Part shown: one piece after another, positions 9,845 through 18,157 of the stretch
Position numbering within the stretch: position 1 is the stretch's first letter
Layout of the letters: each line of letters starts with the position of its first letter
DNA from: Campylobacter peloridis LMG 23910
GTDB lineage: Bacteria; Campylobacterota; Campylobacteria; Campylobacterales; Campylobacteraceae
Assembly (NCBI RefSeq): GCF_000816785.1
Contig: NZ_CP007766.1
Coordinates: 124,001 to 188,000, forward strand
Direction: 5' to 3'
Length of the DNA: 64,000 nucleotides
Translations under genes and position numbers: made by a program
Notes under the pieces: generated by a model
What the model was told of the DNA's origin: nothing
The model's input: the letters and a program-made list of their open reading frames with translations, nothing else
The model's database searches: none

Positions 9845-10966
9845 TTATTTTTTAATTAATTTTTTAGCTTTTTCCCAAAGCCTTATGCCTAATTCTTTAG
9901 CATTGTTTTTGTCTAAATTTTTATATTTTTGACTAGCTAGTTTTTCAAGTTCATTAAGCTCTTTGGCTAGGATATTGAGTTTATTTTGCGCTAATTTACT
10001 AAAATCGTCTATTTTTGGATTTTGCTTTAACTCATTGATTTTTAAAATAATTTGCTCTCTATTTTCTTGAACAAGTCGTCTAAATTTAGCAAACAAGGTA
10101 TCAAATTTGTTTTCTAATAAATCATTGAGTATATCTTTAACAGGATTGTTTATCTTTAAAGAACATTTTTTTAGCATTTGTATGAAATCTTGCTCTATAT
10201 CTATAAGCTCTTTTTCTTTTTGTTTTAAATCTTGCTCTAAAATACAATATGTAATGCTAGATTTAAATTTATCAATGGCTAAAGAAATTCCCTCTTGTGT
10301 TCCATATATACTACCAATGCATAAATCATACGCATAAGCTTTGGATTCATTAGCTAGTTCAAAAGCCACATTAAGTATAGCTTGAGAAATTTTTAGTATT
10401 CTTTCTTTTTCAAAACTACCTTCGCATATAGCATTAAAAGTTAAATTTTTAGATATTTCACATGCTGTTAGTTCTATATTTTCACCTTTTTCTAAGGTTG
10501 TGATAAAAGCACTTTCTGCTGTTTCTTTTAAAAGACCTAAAATTTCTATATCATAAAGCATAGCATCATTAATACTTATGCTAAAATGGTTTAATTTTAA
10601 TTTATTTAAAGTAGTTTCTAAATCATAAAAATTTTCACAAATTTTATGCTTGATAGTATTTTTTTGCTCTTCTATTTTTGTTTTTAATCTACCTAACTCA
10701 TTAATGTAGGAAAAAAATATTTTTTTATCTTCTTCTACTCTTGCTTTAACGATACCTTGTATAATTTTAGAGATATTTTCTTCATTTGCAAGATGTAATT
10801 TTTCTAAAACTTGGATAAAACATGCAAATAAAGCTTCGTTGCTAATATGTTCTTGTGATATTTTTTTATAGCTTAGATTGAAAGATAAATCACTAATTAA
10901 ATTAGCAATTTCATCATCGCTAGCTGCTAAGATAGAATTTTCAAAAATAATAGCTAAATTTTTCAT
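9845..10966 (-). CDS. Hypothetical coiled-coil protein
   Basis: A 373-residue protein that I do not recognise. It has no signal peptide or membrane helix. The middle and C-terminal thirds are rich in Lys, Glu, Leu and Asn with heptad-like patterns (for example ELKQNPKIDDFSKLAQNKLN and LNELEKLASQKYKN), which suggests long helical coiled coils. It ends in a basic segment (WEKAKKLIKK). It starts 9 bases after the DUF493 gene, so it is probably the third gene of a moaC operon. A similar moaC-DUF493-unknown order exists in C. jejuni as I recall. No function is proposed. Confidence 0.75.
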   Translation of the reverse strand: MKNLAIIFENSILAASDDEIANLISDLSFNLSYKKISQEHISNEALFACFIQVLEKLHLANEENISKIIQGIVKARVEEDKKIFFSYINELGRLKTKIEEQKNTIKHKICENFYDLETTLNKLKLNHFSISINDAMLYDIEILGLLKETAESAFITTLEKGENIELTACEISKNLTFNAICEGSFEKERILKISQAILNVAFELANESKAYAYDLCIGSIYGTQEGISLAIDKFKSSITYCILEQDLKQKEKELIDIEQDFIQMLKKCSLKINNPVKDILNDLLENKFDTLFAKFRRLVQENREQIILKINELKQNPKIDDFSKLAQNKLNILAKELNELEKLASQKYKNLDKNNAKELGIRLWEKAKKLIKK

Positions 10967-10975
10967 TTTTTTCCT

Positions 10976-11239
10976 TTATAAAACGAATTTTGTTTTGCTT
11001 TTTAATTGATTAAAAATGTTTAAACGATCACTTTTACTATCTACATAAACACTTAAAAGATAGCTTTTATATTTACCTTCTTTGCTTGTATGTGAGGCTT
11101 GGTACTTAAATTCTCTTTCATTAAAAATTTCATTAAAAATCTCTAAGATATCTACATTAGCTTCAACTACTACTTTATAATCCCAAAAAGTAGGATAATT
11201 AATAATAGGTTCTTTTTTAAGATCGCATATATTTACCAC
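10976..11239 (-). CDS. DUF493 (YbeD-like) family protein, GTG start
   Basis: An 87-residue small cytoplasmic protein with a ferredoxin-like ACT-type fold expected from the family (E. coli YbeD). Visible features are the opening [14 protein letters not shown] and the closing [17 protein letters not shown] type region with VDSKSD. The start is GTG: the site AAGGAGG lies five bases upstream and is embedded in the moaC codons, and the gene overlaps moaC by 23 bases. No in-frame ATG is available nearby. The overlap implies translational coupling with moaC. The role of the family is unclear; a regulatory domain role is suspected. Confidence 0.82.
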   Translation of the reverse strand: MVNICDLKKEPIINYPTFWDYKVVVEANVDILEIFNEIFNEREFKYQASHTSKEGKYKSYLLSVYVDSKSDRLNIFNQLKSKTKFVL

Positions 11240-11690
11240 TTTTTCCTCCTTCTTTACTTTCTAAAACAATATCTGTAATTTGCATACTTTTATCAATAGC
11301 TTTTACCATATCATAAATAGTTAAAAGCCCAATACTAACCCCAGTTAAGCTTTCCATTTCAACTCCAGTTTTACCTTCACATTTAATAGTTACAAAAAGT
11401 TTAAATGAACACTCTTTTTCATTTTCTTCTATATGAGTTTGGATTTTTGAAATCATTAAAGGATGGCACATTGGAATGAGGTTTGAAGTTTGTTTAGCAC
11501 CCATAATAGCTGCAACAATTGCAGTTTGCAAAACAGGTCCTTTTTTTGCTGTATTTTCAATAATAGCATTATATGCATCTTTGCTCATATAAATTTTGCC
11601 ACTTGCACAAGCTATTCTTTGAGTAATATCTTTTTGGCTTACATCTACCATTTTAGGGTGGTTGTTTTCATCTAGATGTGTTAAATTCAT
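11217..11690 (-). CDS. moaC: Cyclic pyranopterin monophosphate synthase (MoaC)
   Basis: A 157-residue enzyme of molybdenum cofactor synthesis that converts 3',8-cyclo-7,8-dihydro-GTP to cyclic pyranopterin monophosphate. Family motifs are clear: [18 protein letters not shown] near the N-terminus, the MCHPL segment near residue 75 and [20 protein letters not shown] with the catalytic region near residue 115. Length equals E. coli MoaC (about 161). It is the first gene of a three-gene run with the DUF493 protein and the unknown coiled-coil protein. Molybdoenzymes such as formate and nitrate reductases would be the beneficiaries. Confidence 0.95.
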   Translation of the reverse strand: MNLTHLDENNHPKMVDVSQKDITQRIACASGKIYMSKDAYNAIIENTAKKGPVLQTAIVAAIMGAKQTSNLIPMCHPLMISKIQTHIEENEKECSFKLFVTIKCEGKTGVEMESLTGVSIGLLTIYDMVKAIDKSMQITDIVLESKEGGKSGKYMRS

Positions 11691-11777
11691 AGTTTTCCTT
11701 GAAATAAGTTTAAAAAATTATACCAAATTGTATGTTTTTATAATAAAATACTACTAAAAAATATTAAAGGATTTGCA

Positions 11778-11933
11778 ATGGCTTATGATGATGAAGAATT
11801 TGAAAATTATGATGATGAAGTATATGATGAGGATGAATATCATGCTAATAATCAAAGATCATATAATTATGATGAGGATGATTATGAATATGATGATGAT
11901 TACAGCGATGATGATACTTATGAAATGGATTAA
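11778..11933 (+). CDS. Highly acidic 51-residue protein rich in Asp, Glu and Tyr
   Basis: The ORF starts at ATG 11778 with an AAAGGA site seven bases upstream and ends with TAA at 11931-11933. It encodes 51 residues beginning MAYDDEEFENYDDEV and ending DDTYEMD. About half of the residues are Asp or Glu and roughly one in five is Tyr; there are almost no basic residues. It would be disordered and strongly negative. It is divergent from moaC and meets the 158-residue gene tail to tail, the stops overlapping. I recall a 'highly acidic protein' next to moaC in C. jejuni (Cj0251c region), which supports this being a real gene. The longer ORF in another frame here is a shadow. Confidence 0.75.
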   Translation: MAYDDEEFENYDDEVYDEDEYHANNQRSYNYDEDDYEYDDDYSDDDTYEMD

Positions 11934-12406
11934 TAATATCCCACGCACATGGTATCAGTAATTTTAATGCGTTTTTCTAAAGGAGTAGGGCTAAAAAAAT
12001 GGCATTTTTCGATGTAAATGTTGTAATTATAATCAAGATTTAAAAAATCATAAAATGCTTTTAAATTTACAAATTTTACCCCGCATACTTCTTTAATTTT
12101 TAAAATTTTGTAAATTTGAGAATTATTTTTTTCTACTAAGTGTGAGGGTGCTAAGGTGGTAAAAGAGCAAAAAGCACTTGCTAAAACATAGCCACTTAGA
12201 TTTTCACACTCTTTTATAAGATGTTGATGCTTTGCTAAGATATTTTTTTTATGTAAAAAAATAACTCTTGTGCCTTGATATCTTGCGGCTTTAACATTTT
12301 TCCAAAATTTATAAGCATTTTTAGAAATGCCTGCTAAATGATGAAATTGTGTATTTAAAATATAATCATCTAAAAATTGATTAGGAGGTAAAATAATATA
12401 ATCCAT
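11930..12406 (-). CDS. Hypothetical protein
   Basis: A 158-residue protein that I do not recognise. It has no signal peptide or membrane helix. It contains several aromatic and His residues (for example FHHLAGISKNAYKFWKNV near residue 21) and a cysteine-containing C-terminus ending CVGYY. It is convergent with the acidic small protein, sharing four bases at the stops, and divergent from ctb. Base composition is like the surroundings, so there is no strong sign of recent transfer. Confidence 0.65.
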   Translation of the reverse strand: MDYIILPPNQFLDDYILNTQFHHLAGISKNAYKFWKNVKAARYQGTRVIFLHKKNILAKHQHLIKECENLSGYVLASAFCSFTTLAPSHLVEKNNSQIYKILKIKEVCGVKFVNLKAFYDFLNLDYNYNIYIEKCHFFSPTPLEKRIKITDTMCVGYY

Positions 12407-12442
12407 AGTTTTTCTTTTTATTTTTTTAGATTATACTAAAAA

Positions 12443-12456
12443 TTGACTTTTGTTTA
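12443..12456 (+). promoter_or_regulatory. Possible NssR-like operator upstream of ctb
   Basis: The sequence TTGAC-TTTT-GTTTA matches 8 of 10 fixed positions of TTAAC-N4-GTTAA, the site described for the nitrosative-stress regulator NssR in C. jejuni, and lies about 54 bases before the ctb ATG. A TTAAAAT-type -10 region follows closer to the gene. The match is imperfect, so this is a candidate only. Confidence 0.3.
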
Positions 12457-12509
12457 TATTTTTAATTCAAATTTTGATTAAAATAAAACAAATCAAATAA
12501 GGATTAAAT

Positions 12510-12893
12510 ATGAAATTTGAAACTATTAATCACGAAGGTATTAAAAAACTTATGGATATTTTTTATGCAAAAATTAGAGTGCATAAAGATTTAGGACCTA
12601 TTTTTAATGATAAGATTGGTTATGATGATGAAAGCTGGCAAAAGCATAAAGAAAAAATTGCTAGTTTTTGGGCAGGAATGTTTTTAGCAGATCCAAGTTA
12701 TAGCGGCTCTCCATTAAGAGCACACCATGAATTACCTCCTTTTCCAAGAGAATTTTTTGATATATGGCTTGAGTTGTTTGATGAAAGTTTGCAACAAGTT
12801 TTTGAAGAAGAACCAAGAGGTATTATCATAGAAAGAGCAAGAATGATAGCACAAAGATTTCAAATGATTATCTATGAGCATAGATTCGCTTAA
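12510..12893 (+). CDS. ctb: Group III truncated haemoglobin
   Basis: A 127-residue single-domain haem protein, the same length as C. jejuni Ctb. The FY pair near residue 18-19 supplies the B10 tyrosine; the segment AHHELPPFPREFFDIWLELF (about residues 71-90) contains the proximal histidine region typical of group III globins and the conserved Trp of helix G. The family binds O2 and NO and is induced by nitrosative stress in C. jejuni. It is a single-gene unit here: neither the single-domain globin Cgb nor NssR is next to it. Confidence 0.92.
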   Translation: MKFETINHEGIKKLMDIFYAKIRVHKDLGPIFNDKIGYDDESWQKHKEKIASFWAGMFLADPSYSGSPLRAHHELPPFPREFFDIWLELFDESLQQVFEEEPRGIIIERARMIAQRFQMIIYEHRFA

Positions 12894-12915
12894 GAGCTTA
12901 GCACTCTTTAGCGAA
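12885..12915. terminator. Bidirectional terminator between ctb and cgpA
   Basis: A 12-bp inverted repeat with one mismatch (TTCGCTTAAGAG / CTCTTTAGCGAA) and a seven-base loop spans the two converging stop codons. It is followed by A/T runs on both sides, so it can serve both transcripts. Confidence 0.65.
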
Positions 12916-13579
12916 AATTAAAAGTATGTAAATTTTCATTTTTTGAGTATTGATAGTCATATTTTCCATCAAGATATATCACTAAACGATAATACCCCTT
13001 ATGTGAACCAAAAACGACTTTTTTAACATGTGCTGTATTTACTTGTAAGGTTTTTGTATTGAAATTTTGTTTTTTTGCAAAATCTATAATGATTTTTGTA
13101 GGATCTCCAATCGATAAATTTCTTAGCATTTTATCTTCTGTTTTGATGTTAATTTTATTATTATAAAAACTAAGGGATAAGAAATTATAAATACTTCCTG
13201 TATAAAGAGGTGTTTCTATATTTATTGTAGTGTTGTTTTCTTCTGTTTTGGTATTTTTTTCTTGAGGAACGGTAACTGAAACATCAAGTATAGGAGTGGC
13301 ATTTGGTGTTTTTGTTTTGATAAAAGAATAAGTATCATGCCAATTGATATTTTTGTTGATATCCATGGAGATTTGTTCTTCAGTTCCATCAAGGTTAATA
13401 TAAGTAATTGTGATATTTTTTAAAATTCTTGCTTGAGAATTAAAGTTAAAATCCTGTCTTTGAAAAGGACTTGTATTGACAAATTCTGTATTTGTTTTAT
13501 CAGTGTTATTGTCAAAAGGATTGTCTTTAGCATAAACAAACATAGATAAAAATAAAAGCATATAAAAACTAATTTTCAT
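12908..13579 (-). CDS. cgpA: Secreted AMIN-domain protein, CgpA-like glycoprotein
   Basis: A 223-residue protein with a cleavable signal peptide (residues 1 to about 17, ending FVYA-KD), so periplasmic or peptidoglycan-associated. The C-terminal ~90 residues (from about 130) look like an AMIN domain: RNLSIGDPTKIIIDFAKK, then VKKVVFGSHKGYYRLVIYL, the usual pattern of AMIN beta strands. Residues 113-118 (EENNTT) form overlapping bacterial N-glycosylation sequons (Asp/Glu-X-Asn-X-Ser/Thr) at N115 and N116, fitting modification by PglB. It is the last gene of recA-eno-FtsB-like-cgpA, the place of C. jejuni Cj1670c (CgpA). The symbol rests on this synteny. Confidence 0.8.
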   Translation of the reverse strand: MKISFYMLLFLSMFVYAKDNPFDNNTDKTNTEFVNTSPFQRQDFNFNSQARILKNITITYINLDGTEEQISMDINKNINWHDTYSFIKTKTPNATPILDVSVTVPQEKNTKTEENNTTINIETPLYTGSIYNFLSLSFYNNKINIKTEDKMLRNLSIGDPTKIIIDFAKKQNFNTKTLQVNTAHVKKVVFGSHKGYYRLVIYLDGKYDYQYSKNENLHTFNFR

Positions 13580-13850
13580 ATGTATTAACTCCTTTAAGTC
13601 TTAAAAGTTGCAAGTATTCTTTTTGAGCTTGTGCATTTTTTGCTTTTAAGGTATCAATGCTTTTTTCTAAATTTTTTTGTTCTTGTTTTAAGCTTAATAA
13701 AACATCTAAAGATGATTTTCCAAAAAACATATTACCAAAATACATCGCAACTATAATAGCTAAAAAAGATAATGCAATGGTTTTTATAAAATGACGATGA
13801 GCTTCCTTTTTTTTAGCATGCTCATCGTATTCTTTTAATAAATCGCTCAG
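13569..13850 (-). CDS. FtsB/DivIC-like septum protein with probable CTG start
   Basis: A 93-codon ORF (reading [20 protein letters not shown] after the start) that has no ATG, GTG or TTG before its membrane helix. The only good start is CTG at 13848-13850: it overlaps the eno stop as CTGA, and AGGAG lies seven bases upstream inside the last eno codons. The protein has a short cytoplasmic N-terminus, one membrane helix (about residues 22-43) and a coiled coil (about 50-80) ending YLQLLRLKG, the architecture of FtsB/DivIC divisome proteins. It overlaps the start of cgpA by 11 bases. C. jejuni Cj1671c occupies the same place. Confidence 0.75.
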   Translation of the reverse strand: MSDLLKEYDEHAKKKEAHRHFIKTIALSFLAIIVAMYFGNMFFGKSSLDVLLSLKQEQKNLEKSIDTLKAKNAQAQKEYLQLLRLKGVNTYEN

Positions 13851-15091
13851 AGTTTTTCTCCTAAATACTCATCATTATCAAGTTCAATTTCTAACAAACG
13901 ATTATATTTAGCAGTGCGTTCACCTCTTGCTAGAGCTCCAGTTTTGATTTGTCCTGTATTTAGCGCTACTGCAAAATCAGCTATAAAAGCATCTTCGCTT
14001 TCACCACTTCTATGACTCATAATACATTTATAATTATTTCTTTGAGCTAATCTAACCGTTCTCATAGTTTGAGTGATGGTTCCAATTTGATTTGGCTTAA
14101 TTAAAACAGCATTTGCCATTTTTTTCATAATACCTTCTCTTAAAATATCTTCATTTGTAACAAACAAATCATCGCCCACAAGTTGAATTTTATTGCCAAG
14201 TTTTTGTGTGAGTTTAATCCAGCCTTCATAATCATCTTCAGCTAAACCATCTTCTATGCTAAAAATAGGATATTTAGCACATAATTCTTCATAACGCGCG
14301 ATTAAATCTTCACTTGAAAAAACTTTGCCTTCTAAATGATATTTTCCATCTTTATAAAGCTCGCTACTTGCTACATCTAGTGCTAGTTTGATTTTATTTT
14401 CATAACCTGCTTTTTTAATACAAGTCATTAAAAGATCAAGTGGTTCTGTGTTATTTGCTAAATTGGGTGCAAAACCACCTTCATCGCCTAAAGCAGTAGA
14501 ATGTCCTAAGCTAGCAAGTTCTTTTTTTAATACCGCATAAATTTCACAAACTGCTCTTAAGCCTTCTTTAAAAGAAGTAAAACCAAAAGGCATTATCATA
14601 AATTCTTGAAAATCCACGCTATTGTTTGCATGTGCTCCGCCATTTATTATATTACACATTGGCACAGGCAATACACTAGCATTTGCCCCGCCTAAATAAC
14701 GATACAAAGGCACACCAAGTGCATTAGCCCCAGCGCGTGCTACTGCCATAGAAATTCCTAAGGTCGCATTAGCTCCTAAGTTAGAATAATTTTTTGTTCC
14801 ATCAAGTTCTAAAAGAGTGTTATCTAGCTGAGTTTGATTAAAAGCATCAAGGCCTATAATATTTTCAGCTATAGTGCCATTAATATTTTCAATAGCTTTT
14901 AAAACCCCTTTGCCCCCAAATCTTTCATCATTATCTCTTAATTCTAAAGCTTCTTTTTTTCCTGTGCTTGCTCCACTTGGAACGATAGCACTACCCACAC
15001 TACCATCACTTAGCATAATTTCAGCTTTTATGGTAGGATTACCTCTGCTATCTAATACCTCAAAAGCTCTTAAATCCTCTATAATTAGCAT
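13847..15091 (-). CDS. eno: Enolase
   Basis: A 414-residue cytoplasmic homodimer that interconverts 2-phosphoglycerate and phosphoenolpyruvate. Clear signatures are [11 protein letters not shown] near residue 14, the [10 protein letters not shown] loop near 204, the metal-binding segment [14 protein letters not shown] near 280, [10 protein letters not shown] near 306 and [20 protein letters not shown] near 358. Length matches the family (about 414-430). The gene starts as part of TAATG with the recA stop and ends overlapping the next gene. Campylobacter uses it mainly for gluconeogenesis because it lacks glycolytic phosphofructokinase. Confidence 0.97.
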   Translation of the reverse strand: MLIIEDLRAFEVLDSRGNPTIKAEIMLSDGSVGSAIVPSGASTGKKEALELRDNDERFGGKGVLKAIENINGTIAENIIGLDAFNQTQLDNTLLELDGTKNYSNLGANATLGISMAVARAGANALGVPLYRYLGGANASVLPVPMCNIINGGAHANNSVDFQEFMIMPFGFTSFKEGLRAVCEIYAVLKKELASLGHSTALGDEGGFAPNLANNTEPLDLLMTCIKKAGYENKIKLALDVASSELYKDGKYHLEGKVFSSEDLIARYEELCAKYPIFSIEDGLAEDDYEGWIKLTQKLGNKIQLVGDDLFVTNEDILREGIMKKMANAVLIKPNQIGTITQTMRTVRLAQRNNYKCIMSHRSGESEDAFIADFAVALNTGQIKTGALARGERTAKYNRLLEIELDNDEYLGEKL

Positions 15092-16125
15092 TATTCTTCC
15101 CCCTCTTCATCTTCTTTTGCACCTAAAATAACATTATCAATACCAATGGAATTTTGTATAGCTTGAGTGATTTCATTTGCTATATTAGGATTTTCTTTTA
15201 AAAATGCTTTAGCATTTTCTCTACCTTGACCAAGTTTAGAAGCTTTATAAGAAAACCAAGCACCACTTTTATCGATAATATCAAGCTTTACTCCATAATC
15301 TATCAACTCACCTTCACGACTAAGTCCTTCTCCAAACATTACATCAAATTCAGCTTGTTTAAAAGGTGGTGCGACTTTATTTTTAGCAACTTTTACTTTA
15401 ACGCGGTTACCAATAGGCTCATCATTTTGTTTTAATGTTGCGGTTTTTCTTACATCTAAACGCACTGAAGCATAAAATTTCAAAGCATTTCCACCAGTAG
15501 TTGTTTCAGGAGTACCATAACCCATCATGCCTATTTTCATACGAATTTGATTAATGAAAATAACCGTGGTATTCATTTTATGCACAATACCAGTTAGTTT
15601 TCTTAAAGCTTGACTCATTAATCTTGCTTGAAGTCCTACATGCTGATCGCCCATATCTCCTTCAATTTCTGCTTTTGGAGTTAAAGCAGCAACGCTATCT
15701 ACTACGATTAAATCAATAGCCCCACTTCTTGCTATAGTTTCTACTATCTCTAAAGCTTGTTCACCAAAATCAGGTTGAGAAATATATAAATTTTCAGTAT
15801 CTACGCCTAAATTTTTTGCATATCTTACATCAAGAGCATGTTCTGCATCTATAAAAGCACAAACCCCGCCTGCTTTTTGGCATTCTGCTATGATGTGTAA
15901 AGTAAGTGTAGTTTTACCAGAGCTTTCAGGCCCATAAATTTCTATAATCCTTCCTTTTGGAACCCCACCAATTCCTAAAGCTAAATCAAGTCCTACTGAA
16001 CCCGTAGGAATAGAATCAATTTTTTCAACTTCTTTATCACCAAGTCTTAAAATAGTCCCTTTACCAAAGGTTTTATCAAGACTTTTCAATGCTGCATCTA
16101 ATGATTTTTTTTTATTATCATCCAT
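15091..16125 (-). CDS. recA: Recombinase RecA
   Basis: A 344-residue ATP-dependent strand-exchange protein. Walker [11 protein letters not shown] is near residue 65, the MAW-type segment GSAVDLI is replaced by [14 protein letters not shown] around Walker B near 135-147, loop L1/L2 regions [20 protein letters not shown] near 190-210, and an acidic C-terminal tail EDEEGEE. First gene of the recA-eno-FtsB-like-cgpA transcript. RecA is relevant to this window because the maf, flagellin and chemoreceptor repeats would be its substrates. Confidence 0.97.
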   Translation of the reverse strand: MDDNKKKSLDAALKSLDKTFGKGTILRLGDKEVEKIDSIPTGSVGLDLALGIGGVPKGRIIEIYGPESSGKTTLTLHIIAECQKAGGVCAFIDAEHALDVRYAKNLGVDTENLYISQPDFGEQALEIVETIARSGAIDLIVVDSVAALTPKAEIEGDMGDQHVGLQARLMSQALRKLTGIVHKMNTTVIFINQIRMKIGMMGYGTPETTTGGNALKFYASVRLDVRKTATLKQNDEPIGNRVKVKVAKNKVAPPFKQAEFDVMFGEGLSREGELIDYGVKLDIIDKSGAWFSYKASKLGQGRENAKAFLKENPNIANEITQAIQNSIGIDNVILGAKEDEEGEE

Positions 16126-16154
16126 GATTGTTTTCCTTTTTTAATATGTTTAAA

Positions 16155-16160
16155 ATTGTA
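16155..16160 (-). promoter_or_regulatory. Putative sigma70 -10 box for recA operon
   Basis: On the minus strand TTGATACAATTTT gives TACAAT about 30 bases before the recA ATG, with T-rich DNA upstream. No LexA-type palindrome was seen; Campylobacter is known to lack LexA. Confidence 0.35.
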
Positions 16161-16230
16161 TCAAAAAGAAATTTAATATAAGTTTTATTTTTAATTTTGA
16201 TAAAATACTTTTTAAAAATTAAGGATAATA

Positions 16231-17091
16231 ATGAAAAATATTACCATAGCACATTCTCCTGATGCTGATGATATTTTTATGTATATGGCTGTGAAATTTG
16301 GCTGGGTTGGAAATTCTTATAAATACAAAAACTCAGCCTTAGATATACAAACATTAAATGAATTAGCCCTAAAAAACGAATACGATGTAAGTGCTATTTC
16401 TTTTGCACTTTACCCTTTAATAGCAAGTGAATATGCTTTGTTAAAAACCGCTGTTAGTTTTGGGCAAGGTTATGGGCCAAAATTAATCAAAAAAAAGGAT
16501 AAAAAATTAAAATCAAATTTTAAAGTGGCTTTAAGTGGCGCACATACTAGCAATGCTTTGATTTTTCGTATAAAATACCCACAAGCTAGGATAATTTATA
16601 AAAATTTTTTAGAAATTGAAAAGGCAGTTTTAGATGATGAAGTTGATGCGGGAGTTTTAATCCATGAAAGCATTTTAGAATTTGATAAAAATTTATGCGT
16701 TGAAGCTGAACTTTGGGATATATGGCAAGAATTAGCAAAAGAAGATTTGCCTTTGCCTTTAGGTGGCATGGCACTTAGAAGATCTTTGCCTTTAAATGAT
16801 GCTATAGCTATAGAAAAGGATTTAATAAAAGCTGTAAAATTAGCCCATTATAATAAAAAAATTCTAGCCCCTATGCTAATGGAAAGAAATTTAATACGCG
16901 TTGATGAACAAAAATTAGACAAATATCTAAATTTATATGCTAATGAAAATTCTATACAAATGAATGATCAACAATACAAAGGCATTGATAAGCTTTTTGA
17001 ACTAGGTTTTAATCATGGTTTTTATGAAAAATTAATCAAAAGCAAGGATTATCTTATACCAAGTGAGTATGAAGAATTTAGAAATTCTTGA
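16231..17091 (+). CDS. mqnD: 1,4-dihydroxy-6-naphthoate synthase (MqnD), futalosine menaquinone pathway
   Basis: A 286-residue protein of the MqnA/MqnD periplasmic-binding-protein-like fold family. The N-terminal HSPDADDIFM motif (residues 8-17) is the MqnD signature; YDVSAISFALYPLI and the LPLPLGGMALRR segment near residue 173 also fit. MqnD converts cyclic dehypoxanthinyl futalosine to 1,4-dihydroxy-6-naphthoate in menaquinone synthesis. MqnA is the alternative family, but the HSPDADD motif favours MqnD. It is divergent from recA; a weak TAAAAT -10 box lies at 16201-16206. The nucleosidase MtnN that acts earlier in this pathway is also in the window. Confidence 0.87.
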   Translation: MKNITIAHSPDADDIFMYMAVKFGWVGNSYKYKNSALDIQTLNELALKNEYDVSAISFALYPLIASEYALLKTAVSFGQGYGPKLIKKKDKKLKSNFKVALSGAHTSNALIFRIKYPQARIIYKNFLEIEKAVLDDEVDAGVLIHESILEFDKNLCVEAELWDIWQELAKEDLPLPLGGMALRRSLPLNDAIAIEKDLIKAVKLAHYNKKILAPMLMERNLIRVDEQKLDKYLNLYANENSIQMNDQQYKGIDKLFELGFNHGFYEKLIKSKDYLIPSEYEEFRNS

Positions 17092-17117
17092 TAGAATTTT
17101 AATTTTAAGGAGAAAAG

Positions 17118-17384
17118 ATGGAGAGTACTTTAGTAGCTTTAGGTGTTCAAACTTTTAAAATCACGCTTATGCTTTCTTTGCCTATGCTTTTAGCAGGGCT
17201 TATTGCAGGGCTTATCATAAGTATTTTTCAAGCTGTAACACAGATTAACGAAGCTACACTTTCTTTTGTGCCAAAAATTTTACTCGTTGTTGTGGTTATA
17301 GTATTTTTGATGCCTTGGATGGTAAGTTCTATGATAGATTTTACCACTAATATACTTAATCAAATCCCAAGTTTTATACGATGA
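17118..17384 (+). CDS. fliQ: Flagellar export apparatus protein FliQ
   Basis: An 88-residue inner-membrane protein with two hydrophobic helices (about residues 16-38 and 52-72) and the conserved ISIFQAVTQINEATLSFVPK segment between them. Part of the FliPQR export gate of the flagellar type III secretion system. Length is that of FliQ (about 89). AAGGAGAAAAG precedes the ATG. It overlaps murB by four bases (ATGA). Confidence 0.95.
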   Translation: MESTLVALGVQTFKITLMLSLPMLLAGLIAGLIISIFQAVTQINEATLSFVPKILLVVVVIVFLMPWMVSSMIDFTTNILNQIPSFIR

Positions 17385-18157
17385 TTATTGATTTTTCCAA
17401 GTATTCTTCTGTGCGTATAGGAGGAAAATTTGAAGTAGAAGTGCTTGAAGAATTTTGCGAATTTGATGGTTTTTTAATAGGTGGAGCCAATAATCTTTTA
17501 ATCTCACCCAAGGCCAAAAAACTTGGGATTTTAGGAAAAAAATTTGATTATATCCATATTTTAGATCAAAATGAAAAAGGTATGTTTTTAGAAATAGGCT
17601 CAATGTGTAAATCTTTTAAAATTTATCAATTTAGCAAAGAAAATAATCTCAAAGGTTTTGAATTTTTAAAAAGCATACCTGGGACTTTGGGCGGAATTTT
17701 AAAAATGAATGCGGGCTTAAAAGATGAGGATATTAGTAAAAATTTAATTAGCATTCAAACTTATAATAAAGAAATTTTAAAACAAGAAATAGCCTTTGCT
17801 TATAGGTTTAATCCTATCAAAGAAACGATGTTTAGCGCGAGATTTTTTTTAGAATATGGTTTTGATTTAGCAAAAGTTGCAATTTTTGATAATGCAAGAA
17901 AAAATCAACCCAAAGGTGCTAGCTTTGGCTCGGTTTTTAAAAATCCTAAAAATGATCATGCAGGAAGGCTTATCCAAGCTGTTGGTTTAAAAGGTTTTAG
18001 CAAAAACGATGCAATGTTTAGCAATATCCATGCAAATTTTTTAATCAATAAAAAAAATGCGAGTTTTGAAGATGCTTTATTTTTGATAGAACTTGCCAAA
18101 AAAAGAGTATTTGAAGAATTTGGGTTAAATTTAGAAGAAGAAGTGGTGATTATATAG
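17381..18157 (+). CDS. murB: UDP-N-acetylenolpyruvoylglucosamine reductase
   Basis: A 258-residue FAD- and NADPH-dependent enzyme of peptidoglycan precursor synthesis. Motifs: YSSVRIGG at residues 7-14, GGANNLLIS near 32-40 for FAD binding, GFEFLKSIPGTLGGILKMNAG near 90-110, the catalytic PKGASFGSVFKNP segment near 174 and AGRLIQAVGLKG near 193. It is shorter than E. coli MurB and resembles the type II form. Translationally coupled to fliQ, and it meets the next gene tail to tail with an eight-base overlap. Confidence 0.95.
   Translation: MIIDFSKYSSVRIGGKFEVEVLEEFCEFDGFLIGGANNLLISPKAKKLGILGKKFDYIHILDQNEKGMFLEIGSMCKSFKIYQFSKENNLKGFEFLKSIPGTLGGILKMNAGLKDEDISKNLISIQTYNKEILKQEIAFAYRFNPIKETMFSARFFLEYGFDLAKVAIFDNARKNQPKGASFGSVFKNPKNDHAGRLIQAVGLKGFSKNDAMFSNIHANFLINKKNASFEDALFLIELAKKRVFEEFGLNLEEEVVII

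Noticed and set aside
11773-11961. 62-residue Met-rich ORF
   Set aside because: It is a frame-shifted reading of the GAT-rich acidic gene; its starts lack a ribosome site and the composition is an artefact.
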